56,865 nucleotides of DNA from an uncultured Clostridia bacterium. GTDB lineage: Bacteria > Bacillota > Clostridia > Peptostreptococcales > Anaerovoracaceae. A model generated the notes under the pieces. The model was not told the origin of the DNA, made no database searches, and saw only the letters and a program-made list of their open reading frames with translations. The position numbers were made by a program, and so were the translations under genes. This document shows positions 40,031 to 48,377 of the stretch, piece by piece (positions within the stretch are counted from its first letter, which is position 1; each line of letters begins with the position of its first letter). The DNA lies in NCBI GenBank assembly GCA_934255545.1, contig CAKQOE010000011.1, forward strand, positions 1 to 56,865, read 5' to 3'.

Positions 40031-41014
40031 TTATTTGATATCGAGAAGCGCGTTTCTGTTTCTGAAAACGTCTGCGCAGTCTCTCATAAGGTCTTCTATG
40101 ATCTCCTGACATGACTGTTCTCTGTTTATCATGCCTGCGATCTGGCCTGACATGACTGAACCGTACTCTACGTCCCCGTCTATGACCGCCTTCTGGAGCG
40201 CGCCTACACCAAGCTCTGCTATCTTTTCCGGATCCTCGCCGTGATTTTCCATCTGCGTGAGCTGGCGGCTGAGCTTGTTCTTTATTACTCTTATAGGGTG
40301 GCCCGTCGTGCGGCCAGTAATTGTAGTTGAAGAATCTTTTGCTGCGAGGACTGCTTCCTTATACGGTCTTGAAACGTTACATTCATAAGATGTAAGGAAA
40401 CGTGTTCCTATCTGTACTCCCTGCGCGCCGAGCATGAATGCTGCAGCCATGCCTCTGCCGTCGCCTATACCGCCTGCCGCTATAACAGGTATATCTACTG
40501 CGTCTATGACCTGAGGAACGAGCGCCATGGTAGTCATCTCTCCGAGATGTCCGCCGCTTTCAAGGCCTTCTGCTATAACTGCGTCTGCGCCTACTCTCGC
40601 AACACGCTTTGCTATGGCTACTGAACCTGCTACAGGTATTACTTTTACATCGTTTTCCTTAAGCCTTTTTATGTATTTTCCCGGATTTCCCGCGCCTGTT
40701 GTTATTACCTTTATATCTTCGTCAAGTACGAGCTGCATGATATCGTCTATATATCTTGACATCAGCATTATGTTAAGTCCGAACGGCTTGTCGGTCATTT
40801 CTTTGCATGCTCGTATCTGCTCGCGGATCTTATCTACTGTAAGAACTCCGCATGCTATGAGGCCGAGGCCTCCCGCGTTGCTGACAGCTGACGCAAGCGA
40901 TGCGTCTGCTATCCATGCCATTCCCCCCTGAAAGATCGGATATTTTATACCAAGAAGCTCTGTCACAGGCGTACTGAGCTGTGGAATATCTGATGTATTC
41001 TTATCCTGTCCCAT
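40031..41014 (-). CDS. fabK: Enoyl-ACP reductase II (FMN type)
   Basis: Last step of each elongation cycle, using FMN and NADH, 327 residues. YPIFQGGMAWIADASLASAVSNAGG is the flavin-binding start of FabK, and GLESGGHLGEM holds the conserved His. IPVIAAGGIGDGRGMAAAFMLGAQGVQIGTRF closes the barrel. FabK enzymes are insensitive to triclosan, and no FabI is seen. It is the first gene of the operon, with a strong promoter and a FabT-like operator directly upstream. Confidence 0.94.
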   Translation of the reverse strand: MGQDKNTSDIPQLSTPVTELLGIKYPIFQGGMAWIADASLASAVSNAGGLGLIACGVLTVDKIREQIRACKEMTDKPFGLNIMLMSRYIDDIMQLVLDEDIKVITTGAGNPGKYIKRLKENDVKVIPVAGSVAIAKRVARVGADAVIAEGLESGGHLGEMTTMALVPQVIDAVDIPVIAAGGIGDGRGMAAAFMLGAQGVQIGTRFLTSYECNVSRPYKEAVLAAKDSSTTITGRTTGHPIRVIKNKLSRQLTQMENHGEDPEKIAELGVGALQKAVIDGDVEYGSVMSGQIAGMINREQSCQEIIEDLMRDCADVFRNRNALLDIK

Positions 41015-41072
41015 AATATTTCATCCTCCGTAAATCAACTGTCGGTCTTGTACGTTGTTTTTATAGTCAAAT

Positions 41073-41089
41073 AGTTTGATAATCAAATT
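41073..41089. promoter_or_regulatory. FabT-like operator palindrome upstream of fabK
   Basis: AGTTTGATAATCAAATT contains the perfect 13-bp palindrome TTTGATAATCAAA. It matches the known streptococcal FabT box (TTTGANNATCAAA type) and begins six bases downstream of the -10 box, where a bound repressor would block initiation. Confidence 0.75.
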
Positions 41090-41095
41090 ATTATG

Positions 41096-41124
41096 ATTAT
41101 AAGCCTGTGTATACATTATGTCAA
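41096..41124 (-). promoter_or_regulatory. Consensus promoter of the fatty acid operon
   Basis: TTGACA (41124-41119), 17 bases, TATAAT (41101-41096) on the minus strand, about 82 bp before the fabK ATG. Both hexamers are perfect. Confidence 0.88.
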
Positions 41125-41252
41125 TCTATTTTTGATATATCAGAGGAAAGGTGGATCTTTTGTAAAAAGATTTTAATTTATGATTTTATTGTATTAATTT
41201 CTATATTATGGTAATGTATGAATGTACTATCCTACATAGGTACAGGAAGGAG

Positions 41253-41345
41253 GTGATTGCAATTCTATCTTCATTTTTGATTTCTGTCGCGGCAGGAATA
41301 GTTACATACTATTTGTGTAAGTGGCTTGACAGTAAGAATCGTTAA
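41253..41345 (+). CDS. Tiny single-pass membrane peptide, paralogue of the 8300-8404 gene
   Basis: An open frame of about 30 codons directly after a strong AAGGAGG. The peptide has one hydrophobic segment (LSSFLISVAAGIVTYYL), then CKWLDS and KNR. The ISVAA..V.YY.CKWLDS part matches the minus-strand peptide at 8300-8404. The start is unclear: the only GTG overlaps the ribosome site, and an ATT at 41262 has better spacing, so a rare start codon is possible. A strong terminator follows 40 bp later. It diverges from the fatty acid operon. A type I toxin or a small membrane regulator is possible; the function is not known. Confidence 0.65.
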   Translation: MIAILSSFLISVAAGIVTYYLCKWLDSKNR

Positions 41346-41385
41346 AAAGAGCCCAAGGTTTATATTTTCCTTATAAAAAATAAGA

Positions 41386-41426
41386 ACCCCTGTGAGCGGC
41401 AACTCACAGGGGTCTTTTGTTTTTTT
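41386..41426. terminator. Terminator after the tiny plus-strand peptide
   Basis: ACCCCTGTGAG and CTCACAGGGGT form a perfect 11-pair stem with a six-base loop, then CTTTTGTTTTTTT on the plus strand. On the minus strand TTCTTATTTTTT follows, so it may also end the HAD gene transcript (stop 41487). Confidence 0.9.
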
Positions 41427-41486
41427 GCTATCATATCTTCATTTTTGTAATTCAAATATAGCACAGCTACTGCGCCTTTTCAAGCT

Positions 41487-42305
41487 CTATTTCTCAAGAA
41501 CAAACTTCCTCACAGCCTCTGCCACACCATAGGAACGTTCCTGAGAAGCTACATGATCAGCTGCCTCCTTAAGCGCAGGAACTGCGTTTGCGACTGCGAC
41601 TCCTGTGCCGGCCCACGTAACCATAGCCATATCATTCATGTTATCACCGCACGCCATTACTTCAGAGCTGTCTATGCCGAGCTTCTCTGCAAGGAGCTTC
41701 AGTCCTTCGCCCTTTGAAACTCCCGGAGCGAGGACCTCCACATAGCTCCGGCTGGAACGTATGAAGTTCAAGCGTCCGCCCATCGCTTCTGAAATGTCAG
41801 CGATCATATCTTCTACTGTATCAGGCTCGCCTATCAAAAGCGCTTTCGGACTTGACTGCATTATTATCCCGTCTAGCTTTCCGTTTACTGCATCTGACCA
41901 GCTTCCTACTTCTATGACTCTCTGGTTATGCGCATCAGGATATCCTTCTGTCTTTTCATTCCATCGTTCAATTACGATATCATCTCCCCAGTAAAGCTGC
42001 ACATAAATACCCTTCTTCTCGCAGATAAGCACAAGATCCTTTACTGTTTCGACCGGTATGCCGGCATCATGCATCAGCTTCCCGTCTCCGCTGTAGATCT
42101 CGGCACCGTTGCAGCATACTATGGAATCAGTAGTTCCTATAATGTCAGCGTAACGCTTTGCCGCTGCGCGCATTCGTCCGGATGATATAACAACATGGGC
42201 CCCACGCTCAGACGCTTCATGAAGAACGTCTATCGTCTCCTGCGGTATTGTCAGGTCTTTAAGTAAAAGCGTATTATCGAGATCAAGCGCGATCATCTTT
42301 ATCAT
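41487..42305 (-). CDS. HAD-superfamily hydrolase, Cof-type
   Basis: A cytoplasmic phosphatase of about 272 residues, class IIB (Cof/YbjI-like). Motif I is DLDNTLL with the nucleophile Asp8 and Asp10, motif II is VISSGR, the Lys is in PGVSKGEGLKLL, and motif IV is GDNMNDMAM. The cap domain lies between. Such enzymes act on sugar phosphates, flavin or pyridoxal phosphate; the substrate cannot be read. The ATG at 42305 follows GGAGG by ten bases and is preferred over a longer frame. It lies downstream of the jet genes but separated by about 150 bp with two hairpins. Confidence 0.88.
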   Translation of the reverse strand: MIKMIALDLDNTLLLKDLTIPQETIDVLHEASERGAHVVISSGRMRAAAKRYADIIGTTDSIVCCNGAEIYSGDGKLMHDAGIPVETVKDLVLICEKKGIYVQLYWGDDIVIERWNEKTEGYPDAHNQRVIEVGSWSDAVNGKLDGIIMQSSPKALLIGEPDTVEDMIADISEAMGGRLNFIRSSRSYVEVLAPGVSKGEGLKLLAEKLGIDSSEVMACGDNMNDMAMVTWAGTGVAVANAVPALKEAADHVASQERSYGVAEAVRKFVLEK

Positions 42306-42380
42306 AACTTTCAATCCTCCGTTTCTCCAAATATGCAAATCGTTTATTTGCAATTAACAATAAATGTTATGCTTCAGCAA

Positions 42381-42417
42381 CAGCTGCCCCGCAGCTGTCA
42401 GGCGGGCGTGAGCCCGC
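42381..42417. repeat. Two hairpins after jetC, one with a GTGA loop
   Basis: CAGCTG-CCCCG-CAGCTG (42381-42397) and GCGGGC-GTGA-GCCCGC (42402-42417), each with six perfect pairs. No T-run. They follow the jetC stop by about 45 bp on the minus strand. Confidence 0.55.
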
Positions 42418-42460
42418 GTTACCTGCTTATTGCGTAATTTTTCTTCATTGATATAACGTA

Positions 42461-45400
42461 TTATGCAAGCGCATTCGTTACGTTGTGATACGCCTCAACA
42501 AAGCTTACTTTTTCGTCTGTCATTACGAGCAGCGTTGAATCGACTGACGGCCCGATATACTGGATCTTGTCAGGCGGCGCGGCTATTATGATCTGCAGCG
42601 GCAGCCTTCGTATGAACTCAAGTACGCCGCCTATTCGCTCGTCGTCCATGTTATTGAACGCTTCATCAAACATAACTATGCCGACAGCCTCGCTTCCGAT
42701 ACTGCCGCTGTAGAGCTGAACAAATGACGCTGCCACCGTTACATAAAACGGCGTCTGCGTCTCGCCTCCGCTCTTTTCCTCGCAGACCTTGGAATACAGC
42801 GAATGGCTCCCGTCACTGTGCGTGATCTTTATATCGTAATCCATATATGTACGGTAGTCAGTAAGCTCATCGAGCACCGCGCCGCTGTCTCCGCGGTCGA
42901 GCGCAAGCTTTTCAAACAGTTCGTCTATGACTTCCCGGTGCGCCTCACGGAACATTCCGCCAAACAGCGACAGACCCTGACCGGCGTTCAGATCATCCAT
43001 TATCATTTCATAATACGAATCATATTTTTTAGACGGCGAATACATAAACTCGTATTTTTCGCTGCTGAAGCTTATATCATTCAGCGCCTTGTTGAGTGCC
43101 TTGAACTCACTCTGCGCCTGCTTCATGTTTTCCTGCAGCTTCGATAGGAACTGTTCCCTGAATTCTTCTTCTGCAGCTGCGCGCGCCTCGCGCGCTTTTT
43201 CCTCATAATCGAGCAGCGCTGATTCCTTCAGCTTTTTATGAAGTGCTTCAAACTCAGCATATCCAGCTTCAGATGCTTCAGCTCCGAATGAATACTCTGA
43301 CTTGTAATTCATCATTTCTGATACCATATGACGCTCCGTCTCGTCGCGCTTGAGCCGGTCGGTCTTTCTGCGTCTGCCGCAGGCGGCAGCTATATCCTGA
43401 TATGACCTTTTTCCGTCTATCATTCGTTCATAATCGCTGCTCCACTCAGTTCCTTTTTCTCCTGTTTCTGTAAATGCAGTCTGCACCAGCTGCTCGCTTT
43501 TTTCCAGTTCGAGCCGCGCGTTTTTAAGTTCGGCTTCCAGTCCGCGCAGCTTTCCCTGGATATTTCCTCTTTTGCCGTCGAGGCCGCTTATCTTTTTGTC
43601 GAGCTCACTTACGTCCGCTCTTATTTTCTGCAGCTCCATCTGCTTTTCAAGTATGGTAACGTTTTCCTCAAGCTCTCGGATGCTGTTTTCACACTCTTTT
43701 ATCTGAACGCCGAGCATCCTTGATCTTACTATTATATCTGCATTGAACTTAACAGCAAGGTCATTCTCTGTCTTAAGATATCCGGCAAGCGCTCTCTCCG
43801 ACTCTATGCTTTCATTTACTTCTGAAAGCTCCGCTGCCAGTGAGCCTTTAAGCTCCTGTGCCTGCTGCATCTGTATGCGGACTGCGTTGCTTCCTATGAA
43901 CGGGACCTCGTATATTTTCGGCTTCATCGCGCTTGCCACGCGGTTCTGATATTTCATGCATTCGCGAGTTACAGCTGTGTTGTACTTTTTAAGGTCGTCG
44001 TAGCGCTCACACATCATGACCTTGCCGAGAAGCATATTTACAAAGCGCTTAGCGTATATATCGCGCGATCCTACTACTGATGCCAGTGAGCCTTCAGTAG
44101 CCTCATCGTATCCCTCAAGGTCCGCGGTATTTACCAGTCCCACTCCATATGCCTTTCCTGCCCTGCGCAGCTTATCATAAACGCCAAGCGCTATATCGAA
44201 GCATTCCGGCTCAACGAGTATATAGAAACGCTGCGTATTCAGATAGCCTTCCACAGCATTTCTCCAGCTTTCATCTGTTATCTCAAGCTGCTCGCAGAGC
44301 ACGCGCGGGCTCGATGCGCGCCCTATATCTGAAAATTCAGCGCTTATGGCGTCGCTCAGGCGCGTTACTGCAGGCTCATATGAAAACTTCTTCTTTTCAA
44401 GCTTTTTTATGGTATCATTATTGGCTTTTATGCGTGCTTCCGTTTCTGCCTTCTGCTCGTTTAGTTTCCATAGTTTTACATTTGACGCTTCCGCGCGCTT
44501 CTTTTTGTGTTCCACTACAGCATCGACCAGAACACTGAGCTGCGCAGTTGCTTCAAGCGCTTCTATATCGCCGAGCATCCTTTCATATGCATCTATCTCA
44601 TCCGCTGCATCTCCTGTTTCTCCTGCTCTGCGCACAGCCTGCAGTTCCTTTCGCGCACGTGCTGCGCTGCTTATGAGCTCATCCTTTTTAGCTGACAACT
44701 CATTTTCCTGCGCCCTGAGAGCCTGCAGGTTCTTTTTCTGTTCTTCTATAGCGCGGAACTCTTCACTGCTGTCAAGCTCCGAATGCAGCGTCATTTCCAT
44801 CTCGCGCCGGCGCGAGCGCTCTGCGTCAGCAGATCTTATTTCTTCTGCAATATCATCAAGAAGCTTCTCGTCCGCACGGACGGTCGTCTGTATATCGTCT
44901 ATTCGTTCATATATCGCGTCGCGTTCAGCTCTGGCAGTAAAATATGAATACATCCTGTCATTTTCCATGTATTTCATAACTTCATCATGCGATATTTCTA
45001 TATTTTCAAGCTTTTTTATTTTTGCTTTTACCAGCTTAAGCGTTCGCTCAAGGTCCTGATATGTACGCACATTTTCGCGCAGCAGCTCTATGTTTACTTC
45101 TTTTTCATCGAGCACATATGAGTAAACAAAGTCCTTTATATTGTTTATCGGCTTAAATGCAAGTGCTTTCGGGATCAATGCAAAAAATCTGTCCTCAAGC
45201 CTGCCCAGCTTCTGCTTGAGCATGCGGCGCGTCTCCGCGCCCGTCTTGAACCAGTTGTTTTTTATAAGCTCCTTATTTGAAGACCTGAACTCAGATATCG
45301 ATTTTGGCGAACGGCCTGACAGACGGTCAGAAAAAAACATATCATCTGACAGCCTTGCGTCATCTATGAGGTAGCGCGCTACGCTCTCCTGTCCTTCTGA

Positions 45401-45742
45401 TGCTGAATCGATCACAGCGCCTGTTATAAAATACCTGTCTTTTTCTTCCTCGTAAAACTCAAGAGCTATATGGGCGCTGACGGCGCCTTCGCGTTCATAC
45501 GGCCTGCTCTCACGGCCTGTTTTGCATCGCACATAGCCTGAAAGCCTTCTTTTTCCGTTTTCGTGCGCCGCCTTGTTAAAGTTTCCTGTCGAAGCTGTCA
45601 GCACGAACTGTACAGCATCGAGCAGCGTTGACTTTCCCGCGCCGTTTTCCCCGGAAATGAGCGTGGAACGCTCGCCGAACTCTACAGTTTCATCAGTAAA
45701 ACGGTGCCAGTTAATCAGCTTCATACGCGTCAGTATCTTCAT
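42461..45742 (-). CDS. jetC: Wadjet/MksB-like SMC-type ATPase JetC
   Basis: The motor of a condensin-like complex that acts on DNA, 1093 residues. The head domain is complete: Walker A SGENGAGKSTLLDAVQFVL near residue 30, the signature EKSGGETQTPFYVTVAASF near 1000, and Walker B VGIVMFDEAFNNMDDER near 1040. Long coiled coils fill the middle, with a hinge-like globular part (about 440-620). In Wadjet systems JetC, with JetA and JetB, loops DNA, and JetD cuts small circular plasmids. The start overlaps jetB by 32 bases. No jetD (DUF2220/Toprim) follows, only hairpins and an unrelated phosphatase gene. All ATPase motifs are intact, so it is not visibly decayed. Confidence 0.88.
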   Translation of the reverse strand: MKILTRMKLINWHRFTDETVEFGERSTLISGENGAGKSTLLDAVQFVLTASTGNFNKAAHENGKRRLSGYVRCKTGRESRPYEREGAVSAHIALEFYEEEKDRYFITGAVIDSASEGQESVARYLIDDARLSDDMFFSDRLSGRSPKSISEFRSSNKELIKNNWFKTGAETRRMLKQKLGRLEDRFFALIPKALAFKPINNIKDFVYSYVLDEKEVNIELLRENVRTYQDLERTLKLVKAKIKKLENIEISHDEVMKYMENDRMYSYFTARAERDAIYERIDDIQTTVRADEKLLDDIAEEIRSADAERSRRREMEMTLHSELDSSEEFRAIEEQKKNLQALRAQENELSAKKDELISSAARARKELQAVRRAGETGDAADEIDAYERMLGDIEALEATAQLSVLVDAVVEHKKKRAEASNVKLWKLNEQKAETEARIKANNDTIKKLEKKKFSYEPAVTRLSDAISAEFSDIGRASSPRVLCEQLEITDESWRNAVEGYLNTQRFYILVEPECFDIALGVYDKLRRAGKAYGVGLVNTADLEGYDEATEGSLASVVGSRDIYAKRFVNMLLGKVMMCERYDDLKKYNTAVTRECMKYQNRVASAMKPKIYEVPFIGSNAVRIQMQQAQELKGSLAAELSEVNESIESERALAGYLKTENDLAVKFNADIIVRSRMLGVQIKECENSIRELEENVTILEKQMELQKIRADVSELDKKISGLDGKRGNIQGKLRGLEAELKNARLELEKSEQLVQTAFTETGEKGTEWSSDYERMIDGKRSYQDIAAACGRRRKTDRLKRDETERHMVSEMMNYKSEYSFGAEASEAGYAEFEALHKKLKESALLDYEEKAREARAAAEEEFREQFLSKLQENMKQAQSEFKALNKALNDISFSSEKYEFMYSPSKKYDSYYEMIMDDLNAGQGLSLFGGMFREAHREVIDELFEKLALDRGDSGAVLDELTDYRTYMDYDIKITHSDGSHSLYSKVCEEKSGGETQTPFYVTVAASFVQLYSGSIGSEAVGIVMFDEAFNNMDDERIGGVLEFIRRLPLQIIIAAPPDKIQYIGPSVDSTLLVMTDEKVSFVEAYHNVTNALA

Positions 45743-46328
45743 CTGTTCCGTTCCCCTTTCTGTAAAGCTGTATCCTGTCGTAAACAGCCTTTATATCATC
45801 CACCCTGACAGCCATCAGGATGGTATCGTATATCAGTATACGCGATTCCTCGCGCGACAGATCGCTGTCAAGGATCTCAACTATCTGCATCCTCCTGAAA
45901 AGACTCATGGCATTACGCATGGTCACGCGGTCTATCATCTTATCGCGTATACCGAAGCTCATAAATCTGTCCTGTATATCTCCGATATTTACTATTACTT
46001 CATCTGCTTCTGAAAGCTCGCGCTTCCTTTCATCATAAAGAGCGCGGAGCAGCAGCAGTATTATCGACTCCATGAGCTTGAGGTTCAGGTGATTGTAATT
46101 ATGCGGATTCGTAAGCTGTACGACTCCGTATTCTTCATTTATCTCAAGCCTGAACCCCAGGATATCAAGATAATTTCTGAAAAGCTCTTTGTTTTTCAGA
46201 ACAAAATAATAATCCGCGCGGTTCGCCGGATTCGCTTTGCTCAGAAAACACGAGCCAAGCAGCCTGCTGCATATCCTTCTGAACTCATCTTTATCCTTTT
46301 GCAGCATACCCTCATATAAGTCCTGCAT
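45711..46328 (-). CDS. jetB: Wadjet/MksE-like protein JetB (DUF4194)
   Basis: A 205-residue subunit of the condensin-like complex, equivalent to MksE, with winged-helix folds that bind the kleisin JetA. FRLEINEEYGVVQLTNPHNYNHLNLKLMESIILLLLRALYDERKRELSEADEVIV is typical of DUF4194 proteins. Its ATG shares a base with the jetA stop codon (TAATG), so they are co-translated, and its end overlaps jetC. Confidence 0.85.
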   Translation of the reverse strand: MQDLYEGMLQKDKDEFRRICSRLLGSCFLSKANPANRADYYFVLKNKELFRNYLDILGFRLEINEEYGVVQLTNPHNYNHLNLKLMESIILLLLRALYDERKRELSEADEVIVNIGDIQDRFMSFGIRDKMIDRVTMRNAMSLFRRMQIVEILDSDLSREESRILIYDTILMAVRVDDIKAVYDRIQLYRKGNGTDEDTDAYEAD

Positions 46329-47773
46329 TATTTTTTCCTCACTTTAAAATTTCTGAATCTATAGCCGTTTATCTCTGTTTCGGCTCTTTCCGGTGCTGCT
46401 GCGGACTGATATCCTGCACCGTCTTTTCCGGCCGCGGCGGCCGGCTCATCTGTTTCATATTCTATTATATATTCCATATTTTTCCTCTGACCGTAAAGTC
46501 TTACGTATATCAGCTTAACGAAGTCCTCAGGTGTTTCGAGCGGCATCTCCGATGCCTGTATGGACGGCCGGCCGTCAAGGCATTTCATAACATATTCATC
46601 AATATTTTTCGGGCTCAGTATCTGACCCATCTTCGCCGCCATGCGGCGCATCTTTTCACGGCGTACTGCCTCATCCGGCTCTGCTGCCTCTATCGGGTCA
46701 GGGCTGAAACGCCTGCGGCCCTCTACGGGCGCGTAAAACGAGCGTTCATCCATGAATGACGATCTGTATAATTTTATAAGGCCGTCAAGAAAACCCAGCT
46801 CATATATTCCGCCCGGATCAAGCCCTTTTCGATCCATCTCGCTGTTTATCTCCGATATGATCTCCTTGATCTGTCCTCTGACGTCCTCACTGTCGTTCAA
46901 TATGAATTTCGCCCTGTTTACCGCCGATCTGAGATACTGCGTATTTTTCCTGTTTATCTCGTCAAGTATATCATCCATGTTCCTGAATGCTTCTATGATC
47001 TCATGCAGATACTGATACACATGCTCCTCAGCCTCTTCAATGCCGATCTCCTGAAGCTCTGCCAGCTCATCTGAGGCACTTTTTATGAATCCCATGTCGC
47101 GGCTGGCAGCCTCAAGGCGTTCTATTATCTCAGGCCTGTACTTTGAAACATTGTCCGATGTAAGCAGGCGATGATACGCCTTGTCAACTATATTTGTTAT
47201 ATAGTCATTAAACAATGTATCCATTATCTGTGATACGGTCACACGGCTCGTCAGCTCGTCTATGTAATGCTTTATGCTGGAATTCAGATTCTTCAGGCCG
47301 GTTATCAGCAGGTCGGTATTGTCGCGGATCTGCAGAAGTATCGTTCCCGGATTGTCGCTCTCGCTGCGAACCAGGTTATATATAACGTAGATGTAACCCT
47401 GATACTCGACCTTAACGCCATCCTTTATCTCAAGCAGCGTCTTTATCAGCTTGACCGCATAATCATGAAACACCGCGCGCTGCACATAGCTTTTGCCTGT
47501 CTCTATCTCTATCCAGCCGTAACGTTCAAGCCTGCGGAGTATCGCATTGGCTTTTCCCCTGCTGTCAGCCTCAATGAATTCCGGATCGTCCATCTCAGCC
47601 GCCTGCGTCTGCTCAAAATAATACTGAAGCTCGTCCACAAGTATATCGCGCTCAACGCCAAAAGAAAGCTGTTTATCCATAATGGAAAACAGCCTGTATA
47701 TACAATCCCAGTACACGCGCCGTCCCGGCGCCGCCAGCGGCATAAAAAAATTTTCAGGTATAACTGAATACAT
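46328..47773 (-). CDS. jetA: Wadjet/MksF-like kleisin JetA
   Basis: The kleisin-type subunit, 481 residues, first gene of the jetABC operon. It starts MYSVIPENFFMPLAAPGRRVYWDCIYRLF, which I associate with the JetA/DUF5716 family of Clostridia. A winged-helix region near residues 80-110 (AILRRLERYGWIEIE) is followed by long helices and an acidic middle. A disordered Ala/Glu-rich segment precedes the C-terminal YRFRNFKVRKK, which may bind JetC. The ribosome site is weak (GGGG at about -10). Confidence 0.82.
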   Translation of the reverse strand: MYSVIPENFFMPLAAPGRRVYWDCIYRLFSIMDKQLSFGVERDILVDELQYYFEQTQAAEMDDPEFIEADSRGKANAILRRLERYGWIEIETGKSYVQRAVFHDYAVKLIKTLLEIKDGVKVEYQGYIYVIYNLVRSESDNPGTILLQIRDNTDLLITGLKNLNSSIKHYIDELTSRVTVSQIMDTLFNDYITNIVDKAYHRLLTSDNVSKYRPEIIERLEAASRDMGFIKSASDELAELQEIGIEEAEEHVYQYLHEIIEAFRNMDDILDEINRKNTQYLRSAVNRAKFILNDSEDVRGQIKEIISEINSEMDRKGLDPGGIYELGFLDGLIKLYRSSFMDERSFYAPVEGRRRFSPDPIEAAEPDEAVRREKMRRMAAKMGQILSPKNIDEYVMKCLDGRPSIQASEMPLETPEDFVKLIYVRLYGQRKNMEYIIEYETDEPAAAAGKDGAGYQSAAAPERAETEINGYRFRNFKVRKK

Positions 47774-47856
47774 AATAATACAACCCCGTTAACTATATTT
47801 CATTTTATATATTACTTATTAACAATCTTACTTTTTTAATTTTGCTGCGTTCTTTA

Positions 47857-47872
47857 CAGCCGGTGACGGCTG
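47857..47872. repeat. GTGA-loop hairpin upstream of jetA
   Basis: CAGCCG-GTGA-CGGCTG, six perfect pairs, in the 530-bp gap between jetA and the first SLH gene (47774-48303). The rest of the gap is AT-rich and without a gene; it must contain both promoters. Confidence 0.55.
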
Positions 47873-48099
47873 CTGTGTATACAGTACATTTATTTGGATA
47901 TTATGATACCATATCTTTCCTGCTGATTCTATGTGTTTGGTGGTTATTAGTTTATAATAAAGAAACTTGATAACCTGTACATTAAAACTGAAGCTGTTCA
48001 TTTTCTTTACAATTTTTCACAATATATATACTGAATGTTCAGATTTAAATTTCCAGTAAAAATAATACATAAATGTAATCTAATATACTTATCACCTTA

Positions 48100-48117
48100 T
48101 GAAAGCTCACGCTTTCA
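48100..48117. repeat. Hairpin with GTGA loop on the minus strand
   Basis: TGAAAGC-TCAC-GCTTTCA on the plus strand, seven perfect pairs; the loop reads GTGA on the minus strand. It lies about 190 bp before the first SLH gene. Confidence 0.45.
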
Positions 48118-48179
48118 AAACAGATTTTCCAAGCGAATTTTATCCATTAATTTACATAAACATACCCATTCCAGTCCTC

Positions 48180-48377
48180 GCCTCCGGCAAGAATAATTTA
48201 AGATACATTATGTCAAATTATCGAAACATGGAAGGGAAGATAGTTTGCACAAAAATCACTAATTTCCCCTTCCGCAAAAGAATTTCTACAAGGAGGAATC
48301 AAAATGAAGAAAGTACTTTCAATTGTACTCTCTATCGCAATGGTTGTATGCCTCGCGCCTACTATGGCTTTCGCTGC
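48180..48377 (+). repeat. 198-bp inverted repeat, left copy (SLH leader and signal peptide)
   Basis: This segment, in inverted orientation, matches 56668-56865 without gaps and with four mismatches (48199, 48202, 48203, 48206). The 171 bp from 48207 to 48377 are identical. It spans the leader, the ribosome site and the first 74 bases of the SLH gene, and identity stops inside the end of the signal-peptide region. The right copy reaches the window edge, so the full extent is not known. Confidence 0.92.
48230..48273 (+). promoter_or_regulatory. Conserved leader hairpin of the first SLH gene
   Basis: GGAAGGGAA (48230-48238) pairs with TTTCCCCTTCC (48263-48273) with one bulge, 20 bases before the AAGGAGG ribosome site. 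The same hairpin lies in the second SLH leader (56772-56815). It probably stabilises an abundant mRNA. Confidence 0.55.
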
